Positions 31,782-42,245 of a DNA stretch of 64,000 bases are shown here, in pieces; the stretch's first letter is position 1, and each line of letters starts with the position of its first letter. The stretch comes from Pararge aegeria (lineage: Eukaryota; Arthropoda; Insecta; Lepidoptera; Nymphalidae), in the NCBI RefSeq assembly GCF_905163445.1, contig NC_053193.1, positions 5,022,001 through 5,086,000 of the forward strand, in the 5' to 3' direction. The position numbers were made by a program, and so were the translations under genes. A model generated the notes under the pieces. It saw only the letters and a list, made by a program, of their open reading frames with translations, had not been told where the DNA came from and did no database searches.

Positions 31782-32066
31782 TTTTATAACTTTAAAATGC
31801 ATATAAAAATTTTTGGAATTGACAGGATTTGAACCTACGACTCTCGGGCAATCGCGGCCTGAGCACTTTTTCCAATTTAGCTCTCCGGCTCTCCTACCAT
31901 CGATGCGGAAATTAGTATATGCCTTTTTACATCAGTCTTATAGCGACTGCAGCGTCATCTAGTAGGAAACGTTGCATTTTCGATCTATGATTGCGATTGC
32001 CAGAGAGTCGCAGGTTTAAATCCTGTCGGTTCTAAAAATTTTTATATGCTTTTTAAATTTATAAAA
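31782..32066. repeat. SINE-D pair, head to head inverted
   Basis: Arms 31782-31856 and 31994-32066 are reverse complements with few mismatches. Each arm has a pol III B-box-like block, GGATTTGAACC (complement) at 31825-31835 and GGTTTAAATCC at 32013-32023, with tails pointing outwards. The spacer 31857-31993 is not symmetric and includes GAGAGCCGGAGAGC-type sequence on the minus strand. Confidence 0.75.
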
Positions 32067-32072
32067 TTGATA

Positions 32073-32779
32073 ATTCCTCAAGTGTAGGTAAAAACACTAA
32101 TAAAAATTATAAAATTACAATCAAATGAATTCCCAGTTACCACCAAACAATCACTTTTCTAGCTGGTATAAGAATCGTAAAAGAACGTCAAAATCCAAAA
32201 AAAAAAAATCATCGGTTAAAGCACCCCAATAAAACCACGAAGCGAAGTTAAAGAGCGAATAAAAATTTATTACAAATATCAACTCCAAAATGGATTCCGA
32301 GTCGGCTCCGGAAAATCTAATAACCGAAACGGAATGGCTGCAATTATTCCTTTTAAGGACATTACTGCGAGCAAATCCAGGGAAAATGTTTACTGCTCCG
32401 ACATCCCGAGACTGGCTTATATTAAAATCGATTTCAATTAGGTACCATTGTGCGTCATGAAACCTAACTATAAAAACATAACTTAAAAAAAAGAATATGC
32501 GGAAAACTAAGTAACTTGTGAATTGTATCGTCCAGCTATTCGATAATTATTATTTTCTTTTTTTTGCTTTGTAAAGAAGTCTTTATGAGCAATTGTCTAT
32601 ATACACAGATAACGTAATAACGCACGGAGGTCTATCTATGTACATATAATATACACAGTATATGTACTATGTAGCTCATGGGAAGCGCAGATGATGCCAC
32701 AAGTTGCATGCTTTTTGTTTACCCAAAAAGTACACATATTTACACAGTATATATACATATGAATAAATAAAAAATAAAT
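32073..32779. other. No gene; single-copy-looking
   Basis: 32225-32530 has no recognised repeat; AACTTGTGAATT at 32513-32524 recurs from 31358. A 61-codon minus frame at 32636-32821 is not recognised. Confidence 0.3.
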
Positions 32780-32997
32780 AAAAAAACTACGACAAAAGAC
32801 ACATCGCCATCTAGTCCCCAAAGTAAGCGCAGCTTGTGTTATGGCTACTTAGATAACTGATGAATAATTTTATAAATACTAGACACTGAAAAACGTTTAT
32901 GTACATCACAATAACATTTTCCAGTAGTGGGAATCGAACCCACGGCCTTGGTCACAGAAATCAGGGTCGCTGCCCACTGCGCCAATCGGCCGTCAGA
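32780..32997 (-). repeat. SINE-A
   Basis: ACACATCGCCATCTAGTCCC, GTAAGCGCAGCTTGTGTTAT, GGGAATCGAACCCACGGCC, CACTGCGCCAATCGGCCGTC. Body slightly shortened. Confidence 0.88.
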
Positions 32998-33080
32998 TAG
33001 CTCCTACAATATAGCTCATGGACGCGAGTTCCATGATTATTACTCGCTCAAAAAGTGCTCAAAGCGCCTACAGAAGTTCT

Positions 33081-33300
33081 AACTTCAAATTCAAAATTCA
33101 TTTATTTCAAGTAGGCCTAATATAAGCACTTTTGAAACGTCAAGTCTCTCTGTGTGTAGTGACTCTACCACCGGTTCGGAAGGCAGATTCTACCGAGAAG
33201 AAGCCGGCAAGAAACTCCGCAGTTGCTCTTTTACAAGCAAAAACTTGTAATATGACCAATTCAAGGCTAGCTTACAAATAAAGGTCAACTTGCCGTAATC
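33081..33300 (+). repeat. Rep-F, best copy
   Basis: TTCAAATTCAAAATTCATTT, ATTTCAAGTAGGCCTAATAT, TTTTGAAACGTCAAGTCTCT, GACTCTACCACCGGTTCGGA, GGCAGATTCTACCGAGAAGA, GCCGGCAAGAAACTCCGCAG. A widespread lepidopteran repeat; probably a non-LTR 3' region. Confidence 0.8.
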
Positions 33301-33599
33301 ATAGAATTTAATTAAAGCAATAAAACATAATAAAGGGGTATTAAGGGAGGCAGTAACAGACTTCCTCTAAAACTGCCAACCTCACCTGCTCGTTGTACAC
33401 CCTACCTACTAACTGACGAGAATGAATAGATTGTTTTCAGTGAGATAGCATTTGCACTGCGATTCCCAACTCGGCTGCAGTATACAGTCATAAGATTATT
33501 GGCTGAATATGAATATGTTAGTAACTTAATAGTTTTAAAAATACAGCGTTAACTTCTAGTCCACGACGTTGAGAACTGTCTCTGGCACATACGCTGCAA

Positions 33600-33835
33600 C
33601 GAAGGCCGATTGGCGCAGTGGGCAGCTACCCTGCTTTCCGAGTCCAAGGCCTTCGGTTCGATTCCCACATCTGGATAAAGTTTGTGTGATGAACATGACT
33701 GTTTTTCAGTGTCTGGGTGTTTATCTATATATTATAAGTATTTATGTATATTACTAATAAGATTATTCATCAGTTGTCTTTGTACCCATAGCATACTTTA
33801 AGACAAGATGGCGATGTGTGTGTTGTCGTTGTAGA
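33600..33835 (+). repeat. SINE-A, full length
   Basis: A box TGGCGCAGTGG at 33611-33621 and B box GGTTCGATTCC at 33655-33665, body through GTCTGGGTGTTTATCTATAT to GATGGCGATGTGTGTGTTGT. Confidence 0.9.
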
Positions 33836-34026
33836 AAAAAAACTAGTAATAGCAGATTATTTATTAGTTGCCGAGAGTCTTCAAACACATCGTACCTGTA
33901 TTATTACTCAACTACCCACTGACACAACGAGTCATGAACATTCGCGGTAACTCAAATACATTTAATGATTTCTTTAAACTATTTCTAATAATTCCTACTG
34001 CCCTCATCTATACCTACTTCTTTTCT

Positions 34027-34623
34027 AATATTATAAAAAATAAATTTGTTTTGTATCCTATAGGCTCCGAAAGTACTGGTTTAAACCATTTCTTCCCCTA
34101 AACAAGGGTAAACTATCACAAAGTTATTTTCAAGAAAATTACAATAATGTAACCCAAAGTAGGAAATTTTTCCCATTCAATTCATTATTTGAAAATACAT
34201 ACAAAATTGTGTAGTATATTATTAAAGTAGTCATTATTATTTAAAAAAAAGGCCGCGAAGAAAACTATCTAACTATCTTAGTTAAGACACAATAGCAGCT
34301 TTCGTGTTTTAAAATTGTATTAAATCGACGGTCGAAACAAAAGTTGGTTACACAAGTATCGCAGAATTTATTCTTATTGAATTAAATAAATTTATCATCG
34401 AGGGTATAATCAATAAAAAAAATTATCATGATTTATAGCAGTAAAATTCTTCAATATTTTTTTAATACGACACAGTTATCGCGAGTTTATATAATTTAAG
34501 TATTAAACCTAAACAAAACTTAATTACAAAGCTTAAAACCAGATTTTTTTTAAATACGCAACTGAAAAATAAGCTGTGCTTTCAAAAAAAAAAAAAAAGC
34601 AGACAAAGTCTTGGGCGACAGCT
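34027..34623 (+). mobile_element. Hel-N, candidate non-autonomous Helitron with both ends
   Basis: 5' end TCTAATATTATAAAAAATAA, then CTATAGGCTCCGAAAGTACT GG; 3' end GCAGACAAAGTCTTGGGCGA CAGCTAGT, giving TC at the start and CTAG at 34619-34622. Helitrons start TC, end CTRR and have no target duplication. No coding capacity; the interior is A/T-rich. Confidence 0.5.
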
Positions 34624-35511
34624 AGTGAATTCATGAAAAATAGGCACATTAATTTCTTACACCCTCCTGGATACCTTTTTGAACGTACCTACCTAAAGTT
34701 CCGTACTCAGTCAAGCACTGCGGGATAGAAAAACACTCGAAAATCCCAACAATGCTGTCAAAATAGACATAAAAACTAACATTTCCGAGCTCCGAAATTC
34801 GCGCCCTCGACACATGTGCGTAATGATACGACATGTCAGCTCTCAGACGAACAAAATGAGCGCACTTCAAACGACTCGGCACTCTGTACCAACCAACACC
34901 TTAGGGTTACCAAACTTTTAAACATTTTCAGGAAATTTCTAACACTTCTCCCCTTCAGTGAAATAAAGAAAAGTTTATACATATTTTCACTTCTTTAAAT
35001 CATGTTAGAACTTTAATTTAACATACCAATGACAAGAATTACTGTTTTTTCAATGTTGAGATCTTACTGTTCCTTTTTTTAAACAAACAAAAACAAAATA
35101 AATCTTATGATAGTTACAATGAATCTCCATTTCATAGTAGTCATCAAAGTTTTAAGCGGGGCATATTTACTTTTATTTAAATTGAATAAAGTTGAATCGA
35201 ATTTAAATGTTTTGTATGCTTAGGAAACCACTATCAACATCCGACGGTAGGTAAGCATTTTCTTTTAGTTATCATAATTATTTGGAAAAATAATAGTAGA
35301 TAATTTCAAAAGATAACTAAAATGATAAAGTTTATGAAATACCTACGTAAATAATAAATAAATAAGATGTTAGGCTGTTAAATATTACTAAAATAAAGAC
35401 ACAGAGTCTCGAGATTTTCTTATGCCATTTTTTTATCTTATTTCCTGATTGTACCAACAAATCGTAAGTATTATAATATAAATAACATCTAAGTAGGTAA
35501 TGTTGCTACTC
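34624..35511. other. No recognisable feature
   Basis: Two short frames near 34649-34998 on opposite strands, not recognised. Confidence 0.35.
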
Positions 35512-35774
35512 AAAATAAATAAATAAATAAAATAAATAAATAAATACATCCTAGCCCCAAAGTAAGCGTAACTTGTGTTATGGGTACTGAGATAGCTCAT
35601 GAATATTTTTTTATGAATATAATACACATAAATACTTATAATGTACAGATTAACAACCAGACACTGAAAAACATTCATGTTCATCACACAAACATTTTCC
35701 AGCTGTGGGAATTGAACCCACGACCTTGGACTCAGAAAGAAGGGTCGCTGCCCACTGCGCCACTCGGCCTTCAA
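35512..35774 (-). repeat. SINE-A with (AAAT)n tail
   Basis: (AAAT)n at 35515-35552, then CCCCAAAGTAAGCGTAACTT, GGGAATTGAACCCACGACC, CACTGCGCCACTCGGCC. TCAAAAT on both sides is a likely target duplication. The 129-codon minus frame at 35433-35822 is a read-through of this SINE. Confidence 0.88.
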
Positions 35775-36957
35775 AATGGTAGTCGTCTTCGTTAAGGACA
35801 CACAACACTTAGTCAAGGACAATTCTACAAATTTTAATTATCATGGTCACCGCACCGCACCCTCAATGCATTTAGTTGCAGGTGCCTACTATTTTTCTTC
35901 GCCGACAAATTCGAATGGAGTGGCTCCATCTAACGTCTTTGTGTTAAAGCGGGGTGGAACACCGTTCGTGTGGAACGTTTTAATGCACGTAGTTTTCGGT
36001 CCTTTTGATAAAAAGCCGTCATTTCCTTGAATGTCTCAATTTTTCCCCGAACAGACGTGCGACGGTCTTGCAATCTTTTAATGAGAATATAATGCAACCC
36101 GCCTTACAACTTTTCAAACCTAGTAGACTCTCTTCTAGATGTTGTTTATAAAATCTTTGAATATATTCACAAAGAAAACAAACATTATTCATTCTACACA
36201 CTAATTTTAATAAAAAGTACATGGAATGTGGTTTGTTAATGAAAGCAGAGTAAATATATTAGGTACCTACTGCTTTTGAAAAGGCATCAGCTTTGCATAG
36301 GATATTGATGATAAGTACGACCAAAAAAAAAGTGACCGTGTATATTTTGGATCTTTATTTTGTAACGGATACCTACTTGATAGTAAACCTTGGTTGCATA
36401 ATATGTCTAAGCTCAATAACTTCCATAATACAAACATTTGAATTAGCTTATTAGAAACAAAACAACAAGAAATTTATTAGTAGCACGTCATAACTAGGTA
36501 TGAAGATACATTTCAGACCAATAGATCTGAAATTCTTGTAAATCTGGCAACTAGTTGAGCTCAGATGTTAATTAACATAATAAATACGTCTGCAGATGCT
36601 AGCTACCGGCCACAACATCGTCTCGAGTGTTCAAACCACTATTCACCTCGAGTTTCAGTCTTATTCATAAAATATGCTAATTTACATTCGGCGAATCTCG
36701 CTTAGCCCTGCAATATCTTGAAATTGAATTAAATGTGAGTGACGTGAGTCTCGACGGGACAACAGCGAGGGCCGAATTATGTCAAAGGGATGTAGTTTCG
36801 AGATCTCTTTGGGATAATTGTCAAACTCCCTTCAAGTTTCAAGTACGTAAAAGAGGTAACTTTAATTGCTCATTGCAGAGTTACAGCCTCGTTGGTTTAT
36901 TAGTTAGCTTGCTCGACAGCGGATCCTAGGTCCTGGATTCAGTTCAGTACAGTTCCC
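35775..36957. other. No gene; single-copy-looking island at 36640-36905
   Basis: 36640-36905 has balanced base composition and several TAATT and ATGCTAATTTACAT motifs, without repeat matches. The 64-codon frame at 36735-36929 and the 84-codon frame at 35776-36030 show no domain. Confidence 0.3.
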
Positions 36958-37000
36958 GGGTGGGACCCTGCTTTCTGCGTCCAAAGCTGTTGGTTCGAAA
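36958..37000 (+). repeat. SINE-A head fragment
   Basis: GGTGGGACCCTGCTTTCTGC GTCCAAAGC and a GGTTCGAAAT B-box remnant. Confidence 0.5.
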
Positions 37001-37021
37001 TACCTTTTATCGAAATGGTGA

Positions 37022-37402
37022 TTATATTAAGCCCATATCCCATAGCGCTAATCGGTTTCTGCGCGGCATCGTACAGAAAAGCTACGTCGCTTGGCGGCAT
37101 GGCTGTTCTGTACGGTGGTAACGGGCCACGGCTTAAGCCTCCTGCCAGGCAGTGGCGTGCACTTCATACATGCACAAAAGCACTGCCTACCCAAAAGTTT
37201 ATATATTCCTCGTATAGGCGGAGGATTTTTGCCATTTTATGCAATATTCCTGCTGTATGCATGCCCTGGTAAGAAACCCAGTGCACGCCACTGCTGCCAG
37301 GCTAGACCAGAGAAATTTCTGAATTAATTAATTGCCAAATTTTGCCCGCCGGGTATAGAACCCTTACTTGACTCGACCCCATACAAGTCCACTACGCCAG
37401 GG
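37022..37402 (-). repeat. SINE-C, near full length, split by MITE-H
   Basis: Minus orientation. AATCGGTTTCTGCGCGGCAT C, CGCTTGGCGGCATGGCTG, GGTGGTAACGGGCCACGGC, then after the MITE GGCTAGACCAGAGAAATTTC, TTTTGCCCGCCGGG (head side), ACTACGCCAGGGAGCTCG (A-box complement). Confidence 0.85.
37142..37301 (+). mobile_element. MITE-H copy inside SINE-C, exact 8-bp target duplication
   Basis: Element 37150-37293 (144 bp), CAGTGGCGTGCAC ends, flanked by CTGCCAGG at 37142-37149 and 37294-37301. CTGCCAGG is SINE-C sequence, so the MITE is younger than the SINE. Confidence 0.95.
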
Positions 37403-37682
37403 AGCTCGTAAAAAGATTGCTTAAGAAATAGTATAGTTTGTTTTTTCGACTCTCACGCCGTAGCCTTGCATCAATTTACTACGCACTTGTGACAAAAACT
37501 TGCTAAAGCTATGCAAAATTGCAAAGAAAAACCTTGCAACGATAAATCTAGAGAAAGAGTAAAAAAATGTAATGACCATCATGTCTAGACAACATCATCG
37601 GCTCGGTTTAATAATAAGACAGCAAAGTAAAATTATCTTTAATAAGAGTCTGTTGACACCAAAGAAGAATATATAAATAGGA

Positions 37683-38346
37683 TTGAATTAAGAACATCCA
37701 ACAGAATCCTCATTTAACCATTATCCAGTGCAATGTGTCCAAAAACGGTGAAACGCCCCGCGCACGTCTCACTACACCCGCGGAATGTTGCTAGCTCACA
37801 AACTTCTCCCATTTTATGGTGACCGTTTAGAACATCAGAGGTAAAATAATTAATGTCTATGGAGATGTCTCTTAAAAAGTTCAGTTTGTATTAAACGTAA
37901 CCTTATAGAAAAGTCCTATAAAGGACTACGTAATGGATAAAAAAGCTTGGGTGTAAACTGCTCTAACCAGGTTGCTCTTCTAATAATTTAAAATGACATT
38001 GTGAGATGGTGATATCAAAAAAAAAAAAACACGCGGCTAAGTTTGTTGTGGGCTTCTTCTTAGACCAGGACGCGTTTGGAACCCTCGTAGCTTTAGTTTT
38101 AAGTTTACGAATGTGGTTATCGCCACCATCTCACTACCGTGTAATTCTTATGTACGCATCAAAAGTGCCACCTGTGGGCCTACTTGAATAAAAATATTTT
38201 TGACTTTGACTTTTGACTTTAATGTCAAGTGCTAAATAGATGAAGTGACTAACCGTTTGTTCGAGAAACCATTCTAAAGTGGAGTGGTTTTTGATTCTTC
38301 AATATTAGTCGTGTACACGGTTTCTGTATTTTCTTAATTCTGTGGT
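37683..38346 (+). mobile_element. Rep-I, about 305-bp inverted-repeat element, split by Rep-E
   Basis: Left end GAATTAAGAACATCCAACAG A, right end TCTGTATTTTCTTAATTC; these are imperfect inverted repeats. Parts 37683-37857 and 38219-38346 add up to 303 bp, the size of the unbroken copy at 55176-55485. Interior: AATGTGTCCAAAAACGGTGA, CCGCGGAATGTTGCTAGC, GTGGAGTGGTTTTTGATTCT. Confidence 0.7.
37850..38226 (+). repeat. Rep-E, full-looking copy inserted in Rep-I
   Basis: 37858-38218 (361 bp) between two copies of TTAATGTC (37850-37857, 38219-38226). Contains AAAGTCCTATAAAGGACTAC, GCTTGGGTGTAAACTGCTCT, AACCAGG, AATGACATTGTGAGATGGTG, AGGACGCGTTTGGAACCCTC and a TTTGACTTTGACTTTTGACT tail. Target duplication plus T-rich simple tail fit a LINE-mobilised element. 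Confidence 0.85.
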
Positions 38347-39376
38347 GATAATGATCTCGATATGTTTGCTTATGAATGGATGAAGATTATGCGCCAGTGT
38401 CTGGAGTTTGTGAGAAGTCTGTGTAAATGTAGATCAATAATACTTTTTAATATTGATTAATTGTTTTGTTTTTTTTAATTAGTGTAATTGGATTTTGGGC
38501 TAATAATAATAAATAAATAAAATAAAACAAATACACTCTACGTGTTGGCAGCAAAATTTATCCACGATAATCAATTAACAATACGGTAAGTTAACGGCAA
38601 ATTTCACATAAAACCGCATATCAAAATTAAAAACCTAAATAAATAGTTGATACACTAATATACTAAAGAAAAAAAACCGTAGATATTCAATGGCGTTCTA
38701 AGGCGTTCTTTTCACATCCATAAGGCGTCCGTCAGATGAAAAAAGTCAATTTAAAAATGTATTCGTATACACTTATAACCACCAACTACCGACTCAAATA
38801 GATAGTAGCAAATTCCAATATCTAACTTATTATAAAACTGTAAATTACAGGAATAGTCCTGTAATTTAATATATTTAATAGTCTTTCCTGTAATTTAATA
38901 GTCGCGGACAATAGCTAGTACAAATAATACATAGACGGCACAAAATCGATGCAATTGTTTCTTACAGTAAATAATTTCAATTTCAGAAAGATTCAAGTTC
39001 AAATAAAACATTTAAGATGTACATAATTTTCACGGCCTCAAATTAGCGAATAAAAATTGGTATGATGATTCAAAAATAAAAGCTCTTCACATTAAACCTT
39101 TCCCATTTTGTAGTCACATGAAAAATTGAGGTTAAAATAAAACTCGGCACTAGCATAAATGAGTTGCGCAGGCTAATTACACAATTGTCACTCAAGGTGT
39201 ATCCCAACATATCAGTGTCAGGACCTGATCAGAGTTTTTATTTTCCCTCAATTATCCTCTTGTGTGGGAACGGCTCCGTTTCCATCAGCGTATTAAAAAT
39301 GTAGGTTATTGATGAGTTAGCAACTAAATGTTAACCCTAACGCCAGAATAGCAGAATAGTATTTGCAGTGTTTATA
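38347..39376. other. No gene; hairpin at 38840-38865
   Basis: AAATTACAGGA and its complement form an 11-bp stem; TCCTGTAATTTAATA recurs downstream. GTCGCGGACAATAGCTAGTA at 38895-38914 looks like a Hel-N 3' end, but no 5' end can be paired. 39160-39310 looks single copy. Confidence 0.35.
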
Positions 39377-39470
39377 ATAATAATAATAATCTTTTAGGCA
39401 AAGTCCATATCCACATTCCACATTTAAAAATAACAAAATTAGAGAAAAGAATAAGAAATAATTAACAATA
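39377..39470 (-). repeat. LINE 3' end fragment as at 6826
   Basis: (AAT)n followed by CTTTTAGGCAAAGTCCATAT CC, same arrangement as 6826-6870. Confidence 0.5.
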
Positions 39471-40361
39471 TGCAATATCGAATTAAAATGGCACTATAAA
39501 TTTATTTATCACACTTCAATTAAAAGCATCTCAAATTTTCTAACGTGACAAAGCAATGCGATGGAGTCACAATAATTAATACGGGAGCAATAGTTTGCCA
39601 TCAGGGACCAAGAAAAAATTGTTGTCAATTCGTAACTAACGCGTACACGTGTTTGGATGATGCTGAGTCCGAACGCATCTATATACTTAGTTTTTCTACA
39701 CATGCCTTGATGTACCAAAAATCTACGTCACTCATTAAGTTGCCTGACGCAAGCGCAATCCTGCACGCAGAGTTTTCAAATTTTTGACGTTATGCGGACA
39801 AGTAATTTCTTTTTTTTGGTTCATAAAAAAGACACTGGCAGTTAGCGCTGCAAATTCCTGTAGGCGCTCTCGCGTCTCCACTTATTTGTTCTATTACTTA
39901 AAATTCTAGCGCAATTGCAATCATTGTCCTGGACCAAGATATGTGTAGAACTACCTTTAGCTTTATACTATAAGTACACAGTTTTAGATGTATAAGTTGA
40001 TGCGTTTCGAGTCAAACAGAAGGGTGGGTGCTTACCTCCCTTGTGGTTGTGAAAAGCGTCTCTCGTCATTAAGTTTTGTCAAAAAAATGTTACGGGGAAA
40101 GCATTGCATGATGGGCATTGTTCTTCAAACTGTTGACATACGCCGTTATACGTTATTTAGATACTGTGCTGAGAGTTGGAATAAGCCGGGGAATTTAAGA
40201 GTGCAACTTCAATATAAAGCTTAGAAATTGTGTTTTATTTCAAATTTACTACAATTAGGAAACACAGCAAACTTTCATCGCTTTAACTTTAACATCTTTT
40301 CGTTCGAATATTTGTGATGCCTCAGGAAAATTCTGAAATTATAAATTCATTATAGAATTCA
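39471..40361. other. No supported gene
   Basis: Plus-strand frames 39545-39787 (80 codons) and 39988-40224 (78 codons), the latter with two cysteines near its start (PCGC). No domain recognised and no splice evidence. Confidence 0.3.
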
Positions 40362-40400
40362 TAGCACTCACCGTTGCGCCAGGTAGGTCGACAAAATTGA
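40362..40400 (-). repeat. SINE-C head fragment
   Basis: AGCACTCACCGTTGCGCCAG GTAGGTCGAC is the complement of the SINE-C A-box region at 61915-61945. Confidence 0.6.
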
Positions 40401-40571
40401 TCCGTAAATTGCTTAAAGGCATTGTGATCTTGTGATGAATAGCCTGTGAATATTATGAACTATAATGTAACAAATATATTATGTAATCCGCCATTTTCTG
40501 ACGGTGGCCATCTTGGATCAATTGTCATAAAACTTAGCTAAGAATAAACTATTTTACGATTATATATTAAT

Positions 40572-40822
40572 AAAATAAATATACGACGATACACTTATCG
40601 CTATCTAGCCCCAGAGTAAGCGTCCCTTGTCTTAGATAGCTGATGAATATTTTTATGCATATTATACACATAAATACTTATAATACCTATACAGATAAAC
40701 ACCCATACACTGACACAAACATTCATGTTCATCACACGAACAGTTTTTCCAGTTGTGGGAATCGAACCCACGGCCTTAGATGCAGAAAGCAGGGTCGCTG
40801 CCTGCTACCCCAACCGGCTATC
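40572..40822 (-). repeat. SINE-A
   Basis: CGCTATCTAGCCCCAGAGTA AGCG, GGGAATCGAACCCACGGCC, TACCCCAACCGGCTATC; diverged in the head. Confidence 0.85.
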
Positions 40823-40904
40823 ATAATATAATTAATATGCGTTTAATTTCAAATTTACCGCATTTAAGACTTAGTAACCTATTACCTAAAGCAATGATCG
40901 CTAC

Positions 40905-40990
40905 TCCTAACATGTAGACCCGTTATCATCTTAGAATGCATCATCGCAAGTCAAGGGCTAACTTTTCGTGGAATAATAATAAAAAGTCTT
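40905..40990 (+). repeat. SINE-C tail fragment
   Basis: CCGTTATCATCTTAGAATGC ATCATCGC, CAAGTCAAGGGCTAACTT, A-rich end. Confidence 0.6.
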
Positions 40991-41753
40991 TTTCCGTTAC
41001 ACGCCGTCACCTTAAGCCTAAAACAGATCAATAGTGTCCAACCCTTCAAAGTTTCTTATTCATAAGCTCGTTCGCGTAGCACTCTGGCCGTAGCATAAGC
41101 TGCCAACCAATATTCCGACAGTAATACTTGTGTATAAAGGTATATATAGTTAGAACTTTAGATCCGAAACCTACCGTACCTAAACTGTCAACATTATAAT
41201 CTGTGGGTGTACGTTAAACGTCGCACACTTGTCACAAAGCCGATAAGATGCGAGACCCAAACAACCTTATTTGCGGACCAAGTGTCATGATAAAAAGTCA
41301 TTGGTCTGCGTAGAAAGGTTGTATTTTTTTAAAGGTAGTATAGCGAGCAAGGGAACTCTGATTTTAAGGGATTATGGCTGCCTATGAACATTTAAAACTG
41401 TGAAAACACCACTGAAAAAAAATATGTTTCTGGAATTTGTTAATAAGATCTTTGCGTAGATGGAAAGACTTTCAAGACAGGCTTTTGTTGGACAAATAAA
41501 ACGAAAACATGGATAGAGCAGGTCGGAAAAGGCTACACCGACAAGAGCTTAGTAAATGGTCACTAACTTAGTTCCTGCAACGTATGGCGCGATCAGAAAA
41601 TGTTCGTTCGTAACACTCCGTTCCTAAGAGTAATTTGAACTAATACCACCTTCCCATTCAATATGAGTATAGAATGACAACATAAAGGATACCGTGCGAC
41701 GTCGTTAAAGTGCTGTTTTATTTTAATTCTTTCGAACTTTTGATATAATTGCA
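40991..41753. other. No recognisable feature
   Basis: Around 41445-41600 a broken frame reads RRWKDFQDRLLL and QRMARSE, faintly like a LINE C terminus; too weak to call. Confidence 0.3.
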
Positions 41754-42055
41754 CGCCTCATAAGTGAATATTTTTAACACTCATGATATTTTTAAATCTC
41801 TTTTATTATTTAAACTAATTAAAAAAATGTTTAGAAAATGTTCTGTCTTGGATGTCCGTGTGTCTGTATGTGCGGATCCCGTATCTTGTGGTCACGATAA
41901 CGAGCGAAATATTTCACTTATAGAGTTTGTTTTTTTTTATAGGCTTCAGTATTTTCATAATTTTATTGCCTATTAATTACTATTTACAAATAATCTCAAT
42001 GTTCTTGTAATGAATGAGATTACATGCACTTTTGGATTTTCCAACAATTTTTTTA
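41754..42055 (+). repeat. Rep-K copy 1, internally deleted
   Basis: TTGCACGCCTCATAAGTG, ACACTCATGATATTTTTAAA, TGTCTTGGATGTCCGTGTGT, TGGTCACGATAACGAGCGAA, AATGAATGAGATTACATGCA, TTTTGGATTTTCCAAC. Collinear with 63048-63505 but lacks about 100 bp near the left end. Confidence 0.75.
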
Positions 42056-42179
42056 CTTGCACACTACGCTAATAAATAAATGAGTATTATTCGCGTCAAA
42101 TAAACAAATGATCTCACTACTCAGTGCACGATAGCAACATATTATTACATACCGATGAGTGAGTATCATCATCATATCA

Positions 42180-42245
42180 ATCCAAAACCGGCCCACTACA
42201 GGGAATGGGTCTTCTCCCACAATGAGCAGGGTTTAGGTCGTAGTC
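42180..42245 (-). repeat. SINE-B tail fragment
   Basis: AACCGGCCCACTACAGGGAA, TCTTCTCCCACAATGAGCAG G; complement of the SINE-B tail. Confidence 0.55.

Noticed and set aside
35433..35822. 129-codon minus-strand frame
   Set aside because: It reads through a whole SINE-A. The same peptide (VCVMNMNVFQCL) appears in frames at 27246 and 33569 because the SINE is repeated.
38895..38914. Helitron 3' end GTCGCGGACAATAGCTAGTA
   Set aside because: Looks right, but I could not pair it with a 5' end, so it is mentioned only in the surrounding region.
41445..41600. Possible LINE C terminus (RRWKDFQDRLLL)
   Set aside because: Two in-frame stops and no second motif that fits any LINE group.
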